NCBI GenBank assembly: GCA_029861955.1
Contig: JAOTYK010000024.1
Coordinates: 1-56,464, forward strand
From: Acidobacteriota bacterium
GTDB lineage: Bacteria; Acidobacteriota; Polarisedimenticolia; Polarisedimenticolales; Polarisedimenticolaceae
Reading direction: 5' to 3'
DNA length: 56,464 nucleotides
Shown here: positions 42,795 through 50,726 of the stretch, piece by piece
How the letters are laid out: each line of letters begins with the position of its first letter
Position numbering within the stretch: position 1 is the first letter of the stretch
The notes under the pieces: model-generated
The model's input: only the letters and a program-made list of their open reading frames with translations
Databases searched by the model: none
Told to the model about the DNA's origin: nothing
Position numbers and translations under genes: made by a program

Positions 42795-44075
42795 ATGCAC
42801 GGACCGGGGAACGAACACCAGCGCACACTGGCCGATTGCGAGCCGTTCAGCGGACTGCCGGACGACTTGCTCGAGCGACTGATGGACCGCATGGACGAGA
42901 CGACGTTCGCCGAGGGCGAGAAGCTGATTCATCAGGATATTCCGGCCAGCTCCCTGCAGTTGATCCTCGAGGGACGGGCGGCGGTCGTCGTCGCCGCCGG
43001 GATGGAGGCTCCCACCGAGGTCGCGGAGGTCTCGGTCGGGGACGTAATCGGCGAGATGGCGTTGATCTCCGGCGAGCCCACCAGCGCCGATGTCGTCGCG
43101 CGGACGCCGATGCGGGTGCTGGAGCTCGCCGCCGACGATTTTCACGATCTGGCCCGGCGTCATCCGGAGATCGCCGTCGTCTTGACTCGGTTGATCTCCG
43201 AGCGCCTGGGACGCTCGGACGCCGACGCGCTTGGCGGCAAGCATATTCACGGGTATCGCATCGTCCGGTGTATCGGTCGTGGCGGCATGGCGATGGTCTA
43301 CGAGGCCATCCGCGATTCGGATGGCAAGCGATTCGCGTTGAAGATGATGAGTCACAAGCTGGCATACGACACGACGGCGTTATCCCGTTTTCGTGAGGAA
43401 ACCAAGATCGTTTCCGGCCTGGATCACGAGAACCTGGCAAAGCGGATCGAAGGATTCTCGGCCTACGGTACGCAGTTTATCGTCGTCGAATATTGCGAGG
43501 GACCCGGACTCGAGCGGGTCACCGGGCGTCGTGTTCCGATCGCCGAGAACCTGGTGCGGCCCATTACCGGCCAGCTGGCCAACGCCCTGGAGTACATCCA
43601 CGGGAAGGGCGTCTTGCACCGTGATGTGAAGCCCAGCAACACGATGCTGACCCCCGAGGGCGGAATCAAACTGATCGACTTCGGTGTTGCGCGACCGATC
43701 GAACACGGCGGTGACCGGACGAAAACACTCGAGACATCGGTCGTCGGAACACCGTTCTACATGGCGCCCGAGCAGCTCGAGGAGACCCTCGGCATCGACG
43801 AGAAGGTCGACAATTACGCGCTGGCCTGCATGACCTACGAGCTTCTCGCGGGAAACCGGTTGATCAAGAAGGGCACCACCATCGGAATGTGGCAGCAGAA
43901 GCAGTCCCTGGAACTACCGCCGCCCCACAAGATCGGGCACGGCATCAGCGAAGAGATGCACTCGTTCCTTCGTCGAAACCTCAATGCAGATCCAACCCGA
44001 CGTCCCGATTCCGTCGCCGCGCAGGCGGCGTGGCGTGCGCCCATCGACGTCGACGCGCTTCCGCTTGTTCGATGA
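42795..44075 (+). CDS. Ser/Thr kinase with N-terminal cyclic-nucleotide-binding-like domain
   Basis: 426 residues from ATG 42795, with no membrane helix, so cytoplasmic. Residues about 15-140 form a cNMP-binding fold: FSGLPDDLLERLMDRMDETT, EGEKLIHQDIPASSLQLILEG, VGDVIGEMALISGEPTSADV. Gly86 and Glu87 of the phosphate-binding cassette are kept, but the position of the conserved Arg (usually P-R-S/T-A) is Thr96. Residues 153-410 form the kinase: IGRGGMAMVY, Lys183, HRDVKPSN (Asp277), DFG 295-297, GTPFYMAPEQ. The order sensor-kinase in one chain recalls eukaryotic PKG. It lies 74 bases after the adenylate cyclase. Ligand control by cAMP is inferred and weakened by the Arg loss. The stop overlaps the next start (ATGA). 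Confidence 0.92.
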   Translation: MHGPGNEHQRTLADCEPFSGLPDDLLERLMDRMDETTFAEGEKLIHQDIPASSLQLILEGRAAVVVAAGMEAPTEVAEVSVGDVIGEMALISGEPTSADVVARTPMRVLELAADDFHDLARRHPEIAVVLTRLISERLGRSDADALGGKHIHGYRIVRCIGRGGMAMVYEAIRDSDGKRFALKMMSHKLAYDTTALSRFREETKIVSGLDHENLAKRIEGFSAYGTQFIVVEYCEGPGLERVTGRRVPIAENLVRPITGQLANALEYIHGKGVLHRDVKPSNTMLTPEGGIKLIDFGVARPIEHGGDRTKTLETSVVGTPFYMAPEQLEETLGIDEKVDNYALACMTYELLAGNRLIKKGTTIGMWQQKQSLELPPPHKIGHGISEEMHSFLRRNLNADPTRRPDSVAAQAAWRAPIDVDALPLVR

Positions 44076-44278
44076 TCATCCCGCATCGCCAGCTGAGCGG
44101 CCACGCACTGGCCGGTGTCATCGAAGAGTACGTCTCCCGGGACGGAACCGAGTTGGGGGATGTGGACGACAAGGCGGAAGAGGTCGTCCGGAGACTGGAC
44201 GCCGGAGACCTGATCCTGGTCTATGATCCCGAGTCTGAGGGGTGCAACATCATCTTGCCCGAGCAACTGCCGAAGTAG
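44072..44278 (+). CDS. UPF0270 (YheU-like) small protein
   Basis: 68 residues from ATG 44072, which overlaps the kinase stop by 4 bases; upstream in-frame sequence is out-of-frame kinase code. The protein opens MIIPHRQLSGHALAGVIEEY with DGTELGDVDDKAEEVVRRL, DAGDLILVYDPESEGCNI and a final ILPEQL. This matches UPF0270/YheU (MxIP..LS..TL..LIE.FV.R.GTDYGE ... V..QL..G.A.LV....E..NI). The family has no established function and is best known from gamma-proteobacteria. Translational coupling to a kinase is unexpected. Confidence 0.85.
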   Translation: MIIPHRQLSGHALAGVIEEYVSRDGTELGDVDDKAEEVVRRLDAGDLILVYDPESEGCNIILPEQLPK

Positions 44279-44290
44279 GAGAGCCCTGAC

Positions 44291-46987
44291 ATGGCACTAG
44301 AGATCGGCCAGCGCCTCGGAGCCTACGAGATTCTCGGTTCCCTCGGAGCCGGGGGGATGGGCGAGGTCTACCGAGCCCGCGATGGCCGGTTGGATCGCGA
44401 CGTCGCGATCAAGGTGTTGCCCGAGGCCTTTCGCACCAATCCGGAGGCGCGGGCGCGCTTCGAACGGGAGGCCAAGGCCGTGGCGGCCATGTCGCACCCG
44501 AACATCATGGGAATTCACGATTTCGGCGAAGACGACGGCGTCGTGTACGCGGTCATCGAACTGCTAGACGGGGAGACACTGCGCGACGCGCTCGCGGCCG
44601 GCCCGCTGCCGTCACGAAAGGCCGTCGACTACGCACGCATGGCCGCTCGCGGGCTGGGTGCCGCCCACGACAACGAGATCGTCCATCGAGATCTCAAGCC
44701 GGAGAATCTCTTCCTGACTCGCGGCGGCAGTCTCAAGATCCTGGACTTTGGTCTGGCCCGCAGCACCGCCGATGCCCCGGCGTCACTACCGGAGAACACA
44801 CCGACCTTTACCCACCTGACCGGCGCCGGAGCCGTGCTCGGAACCGTCAACTACATGTCACCGGAGCAGGCCCGTGGGGAGCCGGTCGGTTCGTCGTCGG
44901 ACATCTTTTCGTTGGGTACGGTGCTGTACGAGATGCTCCGTGGGAAGCGACCGTTCGAAGAGGACACGGTGCCGGAGACGATGACCGCGATCCTGCGTGA
45001 AGACCCGCCGCCGTTTCCCGACGGGGAGACGGTTACGCCTCTGGCGGTTCAGCGAATTGTCCAGCGTTGTCTCGAGAAGCAGCCCGAACAGAGATTCCAT
45101 TCGGCCCACGATCTGGCGTTTGCGCTCGAGACGTCGTCGGGGAGTACGATGGAAACGCAGGCACTCGTTACGGAGCCGCGGAGGGCCCGAAGGTCGCTAC
45201 CGATGTGGCTGATCCCCGTCATTCTGGTCCTAGGTCTCCTCGTCGGTGCGTGGCTGAAAGGAACGTCAGCGCCCTCAGGTCTTCCGAGTCCGGTCAAGAT
45301 CGAGCAACTGACATTTACCGGGACCGGGGCCCACCCCGCCGCATCGCGGGATGGTAGGACGATCGCGTTCACCGCCCGACGTGCGGGTTCAAGCGGGCTC
45401 TGGATCAAGCAGCTACAGGGTGGACGCGAAGCACGGCTAACCGACGGCAACGATTCGTTCGTACGGTTCTCACCGGACGGAACCAGTATTCTCTTCAGTC
45501 GCCTGACGGCTGACGGGCCGTCAATCTTTCGCATACCGGCAGTCGGCGGTGATCCACGCAAGATGATCGACCTGGCGAGCGAGGCCGACTGGTCGCCGGA
45601 CAGCAAATCCATCGTCTTCGTGCGAAACAGCGGAGGCTCGGATGAGATCGGAATCTGCAACGCGGACGGTGCGGACGAACGGATACTGGCAACGTTCGAC
45701 GGGTTGGCACTGGGTTCGCCTAGATGGTCCCCAGATGGCAGGCATATCGCTGTTGTCTCATCCTCCCAGAACAACGTCACACCGCTGAACATAAACTTGG
45801 TGGATGTCAAGACCGGAGAAGTGACCAGCCTTCCTCCCGAACGACCCAGTTTGACTGGCCTGGCCTGGTCTGGAGACGGGGAGCATCTGGTGTTTGGCTG
45901 GAGCGACGATCTCCTGGCAGGGTCGAGCACAACGGCCGTGAAAATGTCGAGTTTGAATGTGACAACGGGCGAGACGGTCGATCTGTTCTGGGCCAACCGC
46001 TTACTTCTGAATCAGTTCGGGTCGCGCTTGGACATCGTCGACGACGGTCGGATAGTGTTCGGTACGATCGGAAATCGACAGGGACTGACCCAGTTGCCGC
46101 TGCAGCCTGGTATCGAACTCCCATCGCTAACGTTGACCGACGGCAACAGTGTCGATCGCCAACCGGTTTACTCGCCCGATGGAACGAAGATCCTCTTCTC
46201 CTCCAACCGGGGGGGCAACCTCGATCTGTGGATTTTCGATGCCGCCTCTGAATCGTTGACCCAGTTGACCGACGATACGGCCAACGACTGGGACCCGGCG
46301 TTCATGCCCGATGGATCCAGGATCATCTGGAGTTCCGATCGCAGTGGCAACCTTGAGATCTGGATCGCCAGCCTCGATGGAGGTGGTGCGCGGCAGGTGA
46401 CCCGGGACGGTGTCGACGCCGAAAACCCGACGGCATCTTCCGACGGAGAGTGGATCATTTATTCCACGTCGAACCCGAAACATGTCGGACTCTGGAAAAT
46501 TCGCCAGGACGGCTCGGATGCCACGAGGCTGCTTGCGAAGTCGATCTACACGCCACAGATCTCGCCCGATGGCCGCTACGTGCTCTTTCCCTCACAAATG
46601 GATTCGACCTCGACCCATCTCTATGTCCTCGAGATCGAGACGCTCGAGGTGACTCAGTTGACGGAGGGTCTAGAGACCGGCGTCTCGCGCACGATGGTCA
46701 GCGTGGGAAGACCCCGTTGGTTGGACGGTGGTCGCTCATTCGTCTATGTCGCTAGATCGGGGCCCGTGTATGGGCTGATCACCCAGGAGTTCGACGAAGG
46801 TCGGGATACAACATCGACCAGCCGGTTGCTGTTGCCGCTCACCACGGATTTCAGTATCGAGTCGTTCGGCATCTCCCCCGACAGCCGACGGGTGACGATC
46901 TCCCGTTTCTATTCGCGCGGCGAAGTTCAAATGGCCGAGGGCGTTCCCTACGTGAAGCGGCCGCGGTTCACGACCCAGACGAACTGA
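44291..46987 (+). CDS. Transmembrane Ser/Thr kinase with C-terminal beta-propeller
   Basis: 898 residues from ATG 44291 with AGGAGAG upstream. Kinase about 11-280: LGAGGMGEVY, Lys41, HRDLKPEN (Asp134), DFG 152-154, GTVNYMSPEQ. Membrane helix about 304-321 (LIPVILVLGLLVGAW). Residues about 335-890 are TolB/PD40-like blades: ASRDGRTIAF, FSPDGTSILF, WSPDSKSIVF, WSPDGRHIAV, YSPDGTKILF, FMPDGSRIIW, SPDGRYVLF. It starts 12 bases after the UPF0270 gene and may belong to the cNMP-kinase transcript. Its kinase domain is more distant from the 19153/22739/53003 trio (GEVYRARD instead of GVVWxAxD). It ends 20 bases inside the convergent OmpA-like gene. Confidence 0.93.
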   Translation: MALEIGQRLGAYEILGSLGAGGMGEVYRARDGRLDRDVAIKVLPEAFRTNPEARARFEREAKAVAAMSHPNIMGIHDFGEDDGVVYAVIELLDGETLRDALAAGPLPSRKAVDYARMAARGLGAAHDNEIVHRDLKPENLFLTRGGSLKILDFGLARSTADAPASLPENTPTFTHLTGAGAVLGTVNYMSPEQARGEPVGSSSDIFSLGTVLYEMLRGKRPFEEDTVPETMTAILREDPPPFPDGETVTPLAVQRIVQRCLEKQPEQRFHSAHDLAFALETSSGSTMETQALVTEPRRARRSLPMWLIPVILVLGLLVGAWLKGTSAPSGLPSPVKIEQLTFTGTGAHPAASRDGRTIAFTARRAGSSGLWIKQLQGGREARLTDGNDSFVRFSPDGTSILFSRLTADGPSIFRIPAVGGDPRKMIDLASEADWSPDSKSIVFVRNSGGSDEIGICNADGADERILATFDGLALGSPRWSPDGRHIAVVSSSQNNVTPLNINLVDVKTGEVTSLPPERPSLTGLAWSGDGEHLVFGWSDDLLAGSSTTAVKMSSLNVTTGETVDLFWANRLLLNQFGSRLDIVDDGRIVFGTIGNRQGLTQLPLQPGIELPSLTLTDGNSVDRQPVYSPDGTKILFSSNRGGNLDLWIFDAASESLTQLTDDTANDWDPAFMPDGSRIIWSSDRSGNLEIWIASLDGGGARQVTRDGVDAENPTASSDGEWIIYSTSNPKHVGLWKIRQDGSDATRLLAKSIYTPQISPDGRYVLFPSQMDSTSTHLYVLEIETLEVTQLTEGLETGVSRTMVSVGRPRWLDGGRSFVYVARSGPVYGLITQEFDEGRDTTSTSRLLLPLTTDFSIESFGISPDSRRVTISRFYSRGEVQMAEGVPYVKRPRFTTQTN

Positions 46988-48557
46988 TCACGATCTCGAC
47001 CCGACGGTTCTTGCTTCGACCCGCCGCCGTGTCGTTGTCGGCGACCGGTTGTTGCATGCCGAAGCCGACGGCCTGTAACCGATCGGCCTCCAGCCCCTGA
47101 CTTCGAAGCAACGACAGGACTGAATTGGCGCGGCGTTGGGATAGGTCGAGGTTGTACTCCGCACCACCCGTCGAGTCGGTGTGGCCTTCCACCTCGACCT
47201 TCTGCTCCGGCATGATCAAGAGGATGCCTGCCAGTTTAGACAGCACGAGCTGGGCATCGACCTTGAGCGTCGCCTCGTTGACGTCGAAGAGGATGTCCGG
47301 GAGGTTGACGACGTAGCCTCGCGCCGAGTCCGTCGTGTCCGCCACGTGGGAAAGGGCGCTCTCCAGACGACCCGCCAGCTGGTTCTTTTCCATCTGGACG
47401 CGGGCAAACGTGGATTCCAGTTCGGCTTTTTCTCGTTCGATACGGGCCTTCTCGTCACGAAGGCGCAGGGACTCCTGCTCGAACGCCGTGCGTTCCCGTT
47501 CGAGGCGAGAGGACTCGGTCTGCAACGTGAGCGTCTCCTGTCGTAGCGCGCTCATGCTGCTTTCAAGCGTCGCCTTCTCGGTGCGCAGCGCGGTCGTCTC
47601 CGTCGCCATTCGCTCGCGTTCCAGGCGTACCTGCTCGGCTTCCAGTCGAGCCGTATCGGCCGCTTGCTTGGCCAGTTGCGCAAGTTCCTGCGCCTGGATC
47701 GTCGACTGTTCGGCCTCCGCCGCCCGTTGCTCCAGCGCAGCGGTTTCCGCTCGACGCTCGGCGATCTGTCGCTCGATCTCGAGCGCTTCGACGCGACGGG
47801 CGGAGATGTTGAGCGCCTGGTTGCTAAGCGCCACGGCCCGTCGGGCGGAGTCCAGGAGCTCTCGGCTCTTCGGAGCGCTCTGGGCGATCTTGTTGGCCTC
47901 GTCCATGGCGACGCCGGCCTCGGCGTGGATGTCGCCGGCGTGAATTCCAGCTTCCATGCGTGTCGCGAGTTCAAACGCCTTACGCGCCTGGAGCAATTCA
48001 AGGGGTACCCGGGAGTCCCAGCGGATGCCTTCGATGTTGTCCATCCCGTGCCGTGGTGCAGGCTCGAGTTTGTCAAACGTAAACGGCGTGACCACGTGGG
48101 GTTCACCCGTCGGCTTCAGGCTGCGAAACACGACGAGTTGCGACGGTCGATTCACCAGATAGTAGGACTCGGCGGTGACCAATAGGCCAAAACTCTTCTG
48201 CCCGGTCTTGAAGCTCAGCCGACCACTCATCTTGCGGGTCAGAAGCTCGCCGAGATTCTCGGTGGTGCCGTCGCGGGTGATGGCCCAGACCACGTAACAG
48301 GTGACGTCGCCGCCATAGAGGATGGCCGGTTTCATCGCGGAGTAGGTCAGGTCGATGCTGGCCTGCCCCTTGCGATAGTTCACATCCGCCGACAGACGCG
48401 CCTGGGGCGCACCGGGGATGGCTGCAATGGGGAGCGACACCGTCAGACGCTCGGGAAAGCTGACGCTGTGGAGGTCGACGGAGTTCTCTAGAGCGAAGCT
48501 CGGGCTTATCGCCAGAACCGGCAGAACGATCAGTGTTTTCAGCAGTTTCCGTAGCAT
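46968..48557 (-). CDS. OmpA-family protein with long coiled coil
   Basis: 529 residues from ATG 48557, preferred for the GGAGGG site and because the signal peptide begins there (LRKLLKTLIVLPVLAISPSFA). Residues about 25-190 form an N-terminal beta domain; about 200-390 a long, charged, heptad-like coiled coil (EIERQIAERRAETAALEQR, LERERTAFEQESLRLRDE); about 415-525 an OmpA C-terminal peptidoglycan-binding domain: LPDILFDVNEATLK, VEVEGHTDSTGGAEYNLDLS, QRRANSVLSLL, VADNDTAAGRSKNRRVEI. It probably spans or measures the periplasm while bound to peptidoglycan. It has no barrel; attachment to the outer membrane is not evident. Confidence 0.9.
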   Translation of the reverse strand: MLRKLLKTLIVLPVLAISPSFALENSVDLHSVSFPERLTVSLPIAAIPGAPQARLSADVNYRKGQASIDLTYSAMKPAILYGGDVTCYVVWAITRDGTTENLGELLTRKMSGRLSFKTGQKSFGLLVTAESYYLVNRPSQLVVFRSLKPTGEPHVVTPFTFDKLEPAPRHGMDNIEGIRWDSRVPLELLQARKAFELATRMEAGIHAGDIHAEAGVAMDEANKIAQSAPKSRELLDSARRAVALSNQALNISARRVEALEIERQIAERRAETAALEQRAAEAEQSTIQAQELAQLAKQAADTARLEAEQVRLERERMATETTALRTEKATLESSMSALRQETLTLQTESSRLERERTAFEQESLRLRDEKARIEREKAELESTFARVQMEKNQLAGRLESALSHVADTTDSARGYVVNLPDILFDVNEATLKVDAQLVLSKLAGILLIMPEQKVEVEGHTDSTGGAEYNLDLSQRRANSVLSLLRSQGLEADRLQAVGFGMQQPVADNDTAAGRSKNRRVEIVISSSGS

Positions 48558-48622
48558 TGGGTGACCCTCCGATGTCGGCTTGAACATAGGGTCGGGTCCG
48601 GGCAAATTCCAGTTTCGGGCCC

Positions 48623-48665
48623 CGAGGAGTGGAATCTTTGCCGGTCACTCCTCGTATTTCTTTTT
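48623..48665 (+). terminator. Leader hairpin with T tract upstream of the gene at 48703
   Basis: CGAGGAGTG (48623-48631) and CACTCCTCG (48646-48654) are a perfect 9-bp inverted repeat with a 14-base loop, followed by TATTTCTTTTT (48655-48665): an intrinsic terminator on the plus strand. The 3' arm (CTCCTC) is also complementary to the ribosome site GAGGAG at 48690-48695, so two foldings compete. It could be an attenuator for the gene at 48703, or simply stop transcripts coming through from the kinase at 44291. Confidence 0.6.
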
Positions 48666-48702
48666 GAGGGCGATGGGGGATCCCCGCGAGAGGAGGTCGG
48701 CG

Positions 48703-49575
48703 GTGGGCGATGGCGGTCTAAGAAAATGGTGGATCGGTGGTTGTCTGGGACTGCTGTTGCTGGCCGTGCTGGTCGTTGTGATCCTTGCGGGGCTGACCTG
48801 GCACTCCGTTGGTGACGCCGACCCCCAGGAATCCGTGCGCGTCCAGGATCCCGTCACCGTCGTTCCCGGTGCGCCGTTCAAGGTCACGCTCGAGTTGGAC
48901 ACCTGCGAGCTCTACCTCGAGCCGGCAGCACCCGGCGAGCCGCTGAGTATCGAGGCCCGCTACGACGCCAACGACTATCGAATTGAGGAGATCGTCGAGA
49001 ATGGAATCCCGGGATCCTACCGTCTGCGATTTCTGGTCACCTCTTCAAGACTGATCACGGCGATCAAGCAGGGAATCCACGGTGGGCAGCCCCAGTTGCG
49101 GATTCGAATCCCGGTGGACACACCTCTCGAATTGAGCTTGCTGCAGAGAAACGGTGGGGCCGTCGTCGACTTGAGTCGTTTGCATCTCCTGGCAGCCGAC
49201 TTCGACATCGAGGGGGCCTACCTGAAGCTCGACGCCAACACACCGCTTGAGGGGCGGCTCGAGCGACTCACGATCCGTGGTGGCACCGGAGCCATCCTCA
49301 TCGACAATCTGAATCGAATGAACCCATCAATTATCGATGCCGAGTTCCGGATGGGAGAGGTCCACCTGGATTTTCGCGGCGAGTGGGAATCGGACAGCAA
49401 GATCGATTTGTCGTTGTCTCTCGTCGATGGGGTGCTGCGCCTACCGAGAGACGCGAGCATTGAAGGACTCGACACGTTCGTCGGAACTCGTGAAGGAATT
49501 TCTGAAATACCTCAACCGACTTTGTCGTTCTCGGTCAAAACCGGGCGACGAACGGACCTGAAGGTCTTCGAGTAG
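48703..49575 (+). CDS. Single-pass membrane protein with LiaF/DUF4097-like beta domain
   Basis: 290 residues from GTG 48703, chosen because AGGAGG (48691-48696) lies 6 bases upstream; ATG 48673 is the alternative. A membrane anchor at about 8-30 (WWIGGCLGLLLLAVLVVVIL) is followed by an extracytoplasmic beta domain of about 250 residues with short regular strands (LSIEARYDANDYRIEEI, ELSLLQRNGGAVVDLSRLHL, RLERLTIRGGTGAILID, FRMGEVHLDFRG). That pattern resembles beta-helical DUF4097 or LiaF-like adhesin/sensor domains. No enzyme motif. It is divergent from the OmpA-like gene and may be regulated by the leader hairpin. Family assignment tentative. Confidence 0.65.
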   Translation: MGDGGLRKWWIGGCLGLLLLAVLVVVILAGLTWHSVGDADPQESVRVQDPVTVVPGAPFKVTLELDTCELYLEPAAPGEPLSIEARYDANDYRIEEIVENGIPGSYRLRFLVTSSRLITAIKQGIHGGQPQLRIRIPVDTPLELSLLQRNGGAVVDLSRLHLLAADFDIEGAYLKLDANTPLEGRLERLTIRGGTGAILIDNLNRMNPSIIDAEFRMGEVHLDFRGEWESDSKIDLSLSLVDGVLRLPRDASIEGLDTFVGTREGISEIPQPTLSFSVKTGRRTDLKVFE

Positions 49576-49604
49576 GAGTACAATCATCGTGGTAACCATA
49601 CCCG

Positions 49605-50285
49605 ATGAAACGCCCCGAACTACTCGCTGAAACCACCACACCCGACGGCATGCGGATGACGCTGTCGCTGCACACCGGGAACTATTACATCGATGTGGAT
49701 GGCCAGGGGCTGATGTCGACTCGTGCGCCGGGTTCCGAGCGCGCGATGGCCGAGATGGCCGCGGAAGAGCTCAAGGGCTGCGATCGACCGCGGGTCCTGA
49801 TCGGTGGGTTGGGGCTGGGGTTCACCCTGGCGGCGGCTCTCGATACGTTCCCCGCCGCGTCGACGATCGTCGTCGTCGAGTACTTCGAGACGATCGTCGA
49901 CTGGAACCGCAAGTTCGGCTTCCAGTCGTCGACCGATCTTCTGGCCGATTCACGCGTCATGGTGGCTGTGACCGATGTGGTCGATTACCTGCGTGAGGTC
50001 CAGCAACCCTTCGACGCGATCTTGCTGGATGTCGATAACGGGCCCGACGCGTGGACTCTGGCCTCCAACGATCGGCTTTACAACCGTCCGGGCCTGCAGC
50101 AGATCCAACGAGCGCTCACGCCGGGGGGCGTCCTGGCGGTATGGTCAGCGGAGGCGTCGCCGGTCTTCGAGAGTCGATTGGCGGCCGTCGGCTTCGACGC
50201 GCGAAGCGAGCCCGCCCGCTCCAACGGAAAGAAGGGTGAGCGTCACACGATATTTCTTGGTCTCAGGGGCAGGCCTGACGGCTGA
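49605..50285 (+). CDS. Spermidine synthase-like SAM-dependent enzyme
   Basis: 226 residues from ATG 49605, 29 bases after the previous stop. Motifs: TLSLHTGNYYIDVDGQGLM (as in the N-terminal hairpin of spermidine synthase-like proteins), RVLIGGLGLGFTLAAAL (nucleotide loop), TIVVVEYFETIVDWNR (acidic residue for the ribose), FDAILLDVDNGPDAWTL (active-site Asp pair). Family members transfer aminopropyl groups or methyl groups. The protein is shorter than true SpeE (about 280-300 residues) and lacks the full N-terminal domain, so a methyltransferase-type role is as likely. The last 141 bases overlap an opposite-strand frame. Confidence 0.82.
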   Translation: MKRPELLAETTTPDGMRMTLSLHTGNYYIDVDGQGLMSTRAPGSERAMAEMAAEELKGCDRPRVLIGGLGLGFTLAAALDTFPAASTIVVVEYFETIVDWNRKFGFQSSTDLLADSRVMVAVTDVVDYLREVQQPFDAILLDVDNGPDAWTLASNDRLYNRPGLQQIQRALTPGGVLAVWSAEASPVFESRLAAVGFDARSEPARSNGKKGERHTIFLGLRGRPDG

Positions 50286-50561
50286 CCCTGTTGGCGGCGT
50301 CGCCGTGCGGTGACGGGTTCCGAGCCACCCTAGCAGCACGTAGGCGATCCCGGCCAACGAAAGGATGATCCCGTACTCCGTCAGGAGGGCCGTCCCATCG
50401 ACCCCACCGGTCCCGAACTCCCTCGTGAAGGGCCAGCCTCGCTCCGTGAATGCGTGGTAGCGACAGAGGTCGCCGTCATTCTGTCGGACCGGCGGGACCA
50501 GCGAGCTATGGAAGAGTCCCAGTCCGGTGGCCAGCAGCACGATTCGTTGCCATCGCGACAC
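50145..50561 (-). CDS. Possible small membrane protein overlapping the SAM enzyme gene
   Basis: 138 residues from ATG 50561. A signal-like N-terminal helix (IVLLATGLGLFHSSLVPP), a polar stretch with FTERGWPFTREFGTGG, and a second hydrophobic helix (YGIILSLAGIAYVLLGWLG) look like a real membrane protein for residues 1-85. The C-terminal 45 residues are Arg/Ser/Gly-rich and lie antisense to the end of the spermidine-synthase-like gene, a 141-base overlap that is large for this genome. Either the tail is genuine, or the stop has been lost by mutation or sequence error. Function unknown. Confidence 0.5.
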   Translation of the reverse strand: MSRWQRIVLLATGLGLFHSSLVPPVRQNDGDLCRYHAFTERGWPFTREFGTGGVDGTALLTEYGIILSLAGIAYVLLGWLGTRHRTATPPTGSAVRPAPETKKYRVTLTLLSVGAGGLASRVEADGRQSTLEDRRRLR

Positions 50562-50663
50562 TTCCGATCTCCGTTCTCAGGCTTCCTCGGAACCGGTCGA
50601 ATTATATCGCCTCAGGATCCACTGGCGAACCGCAGAGACGGGTCATAAGTTCTCCCCAGGCGG

Positions 50664-50711
50664 TAAAATAGACTCTGGAACAGGTCTTCATTATTAACGC
50701 CGACTCCGGCG
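50664..50711 (+). promoter_or_regulatory. Candidate -10 box and leader hairpin of the isocitrate lyase gene
   Basis: TAAAAT (50664-50669) is a good -10-like box without a clear -35. Downstream, CGCCG (50698-50702), loop ACTC and CGGCG (50707-50711) form a 5-bp GC hairpin ending 15 bases before the start codon, just ahead of AGGGAAAA. Weak evidence, called by eye. Confidence 0.35.
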
Positions 50712-50726
50712 GCAGGTCAGGGAAAA

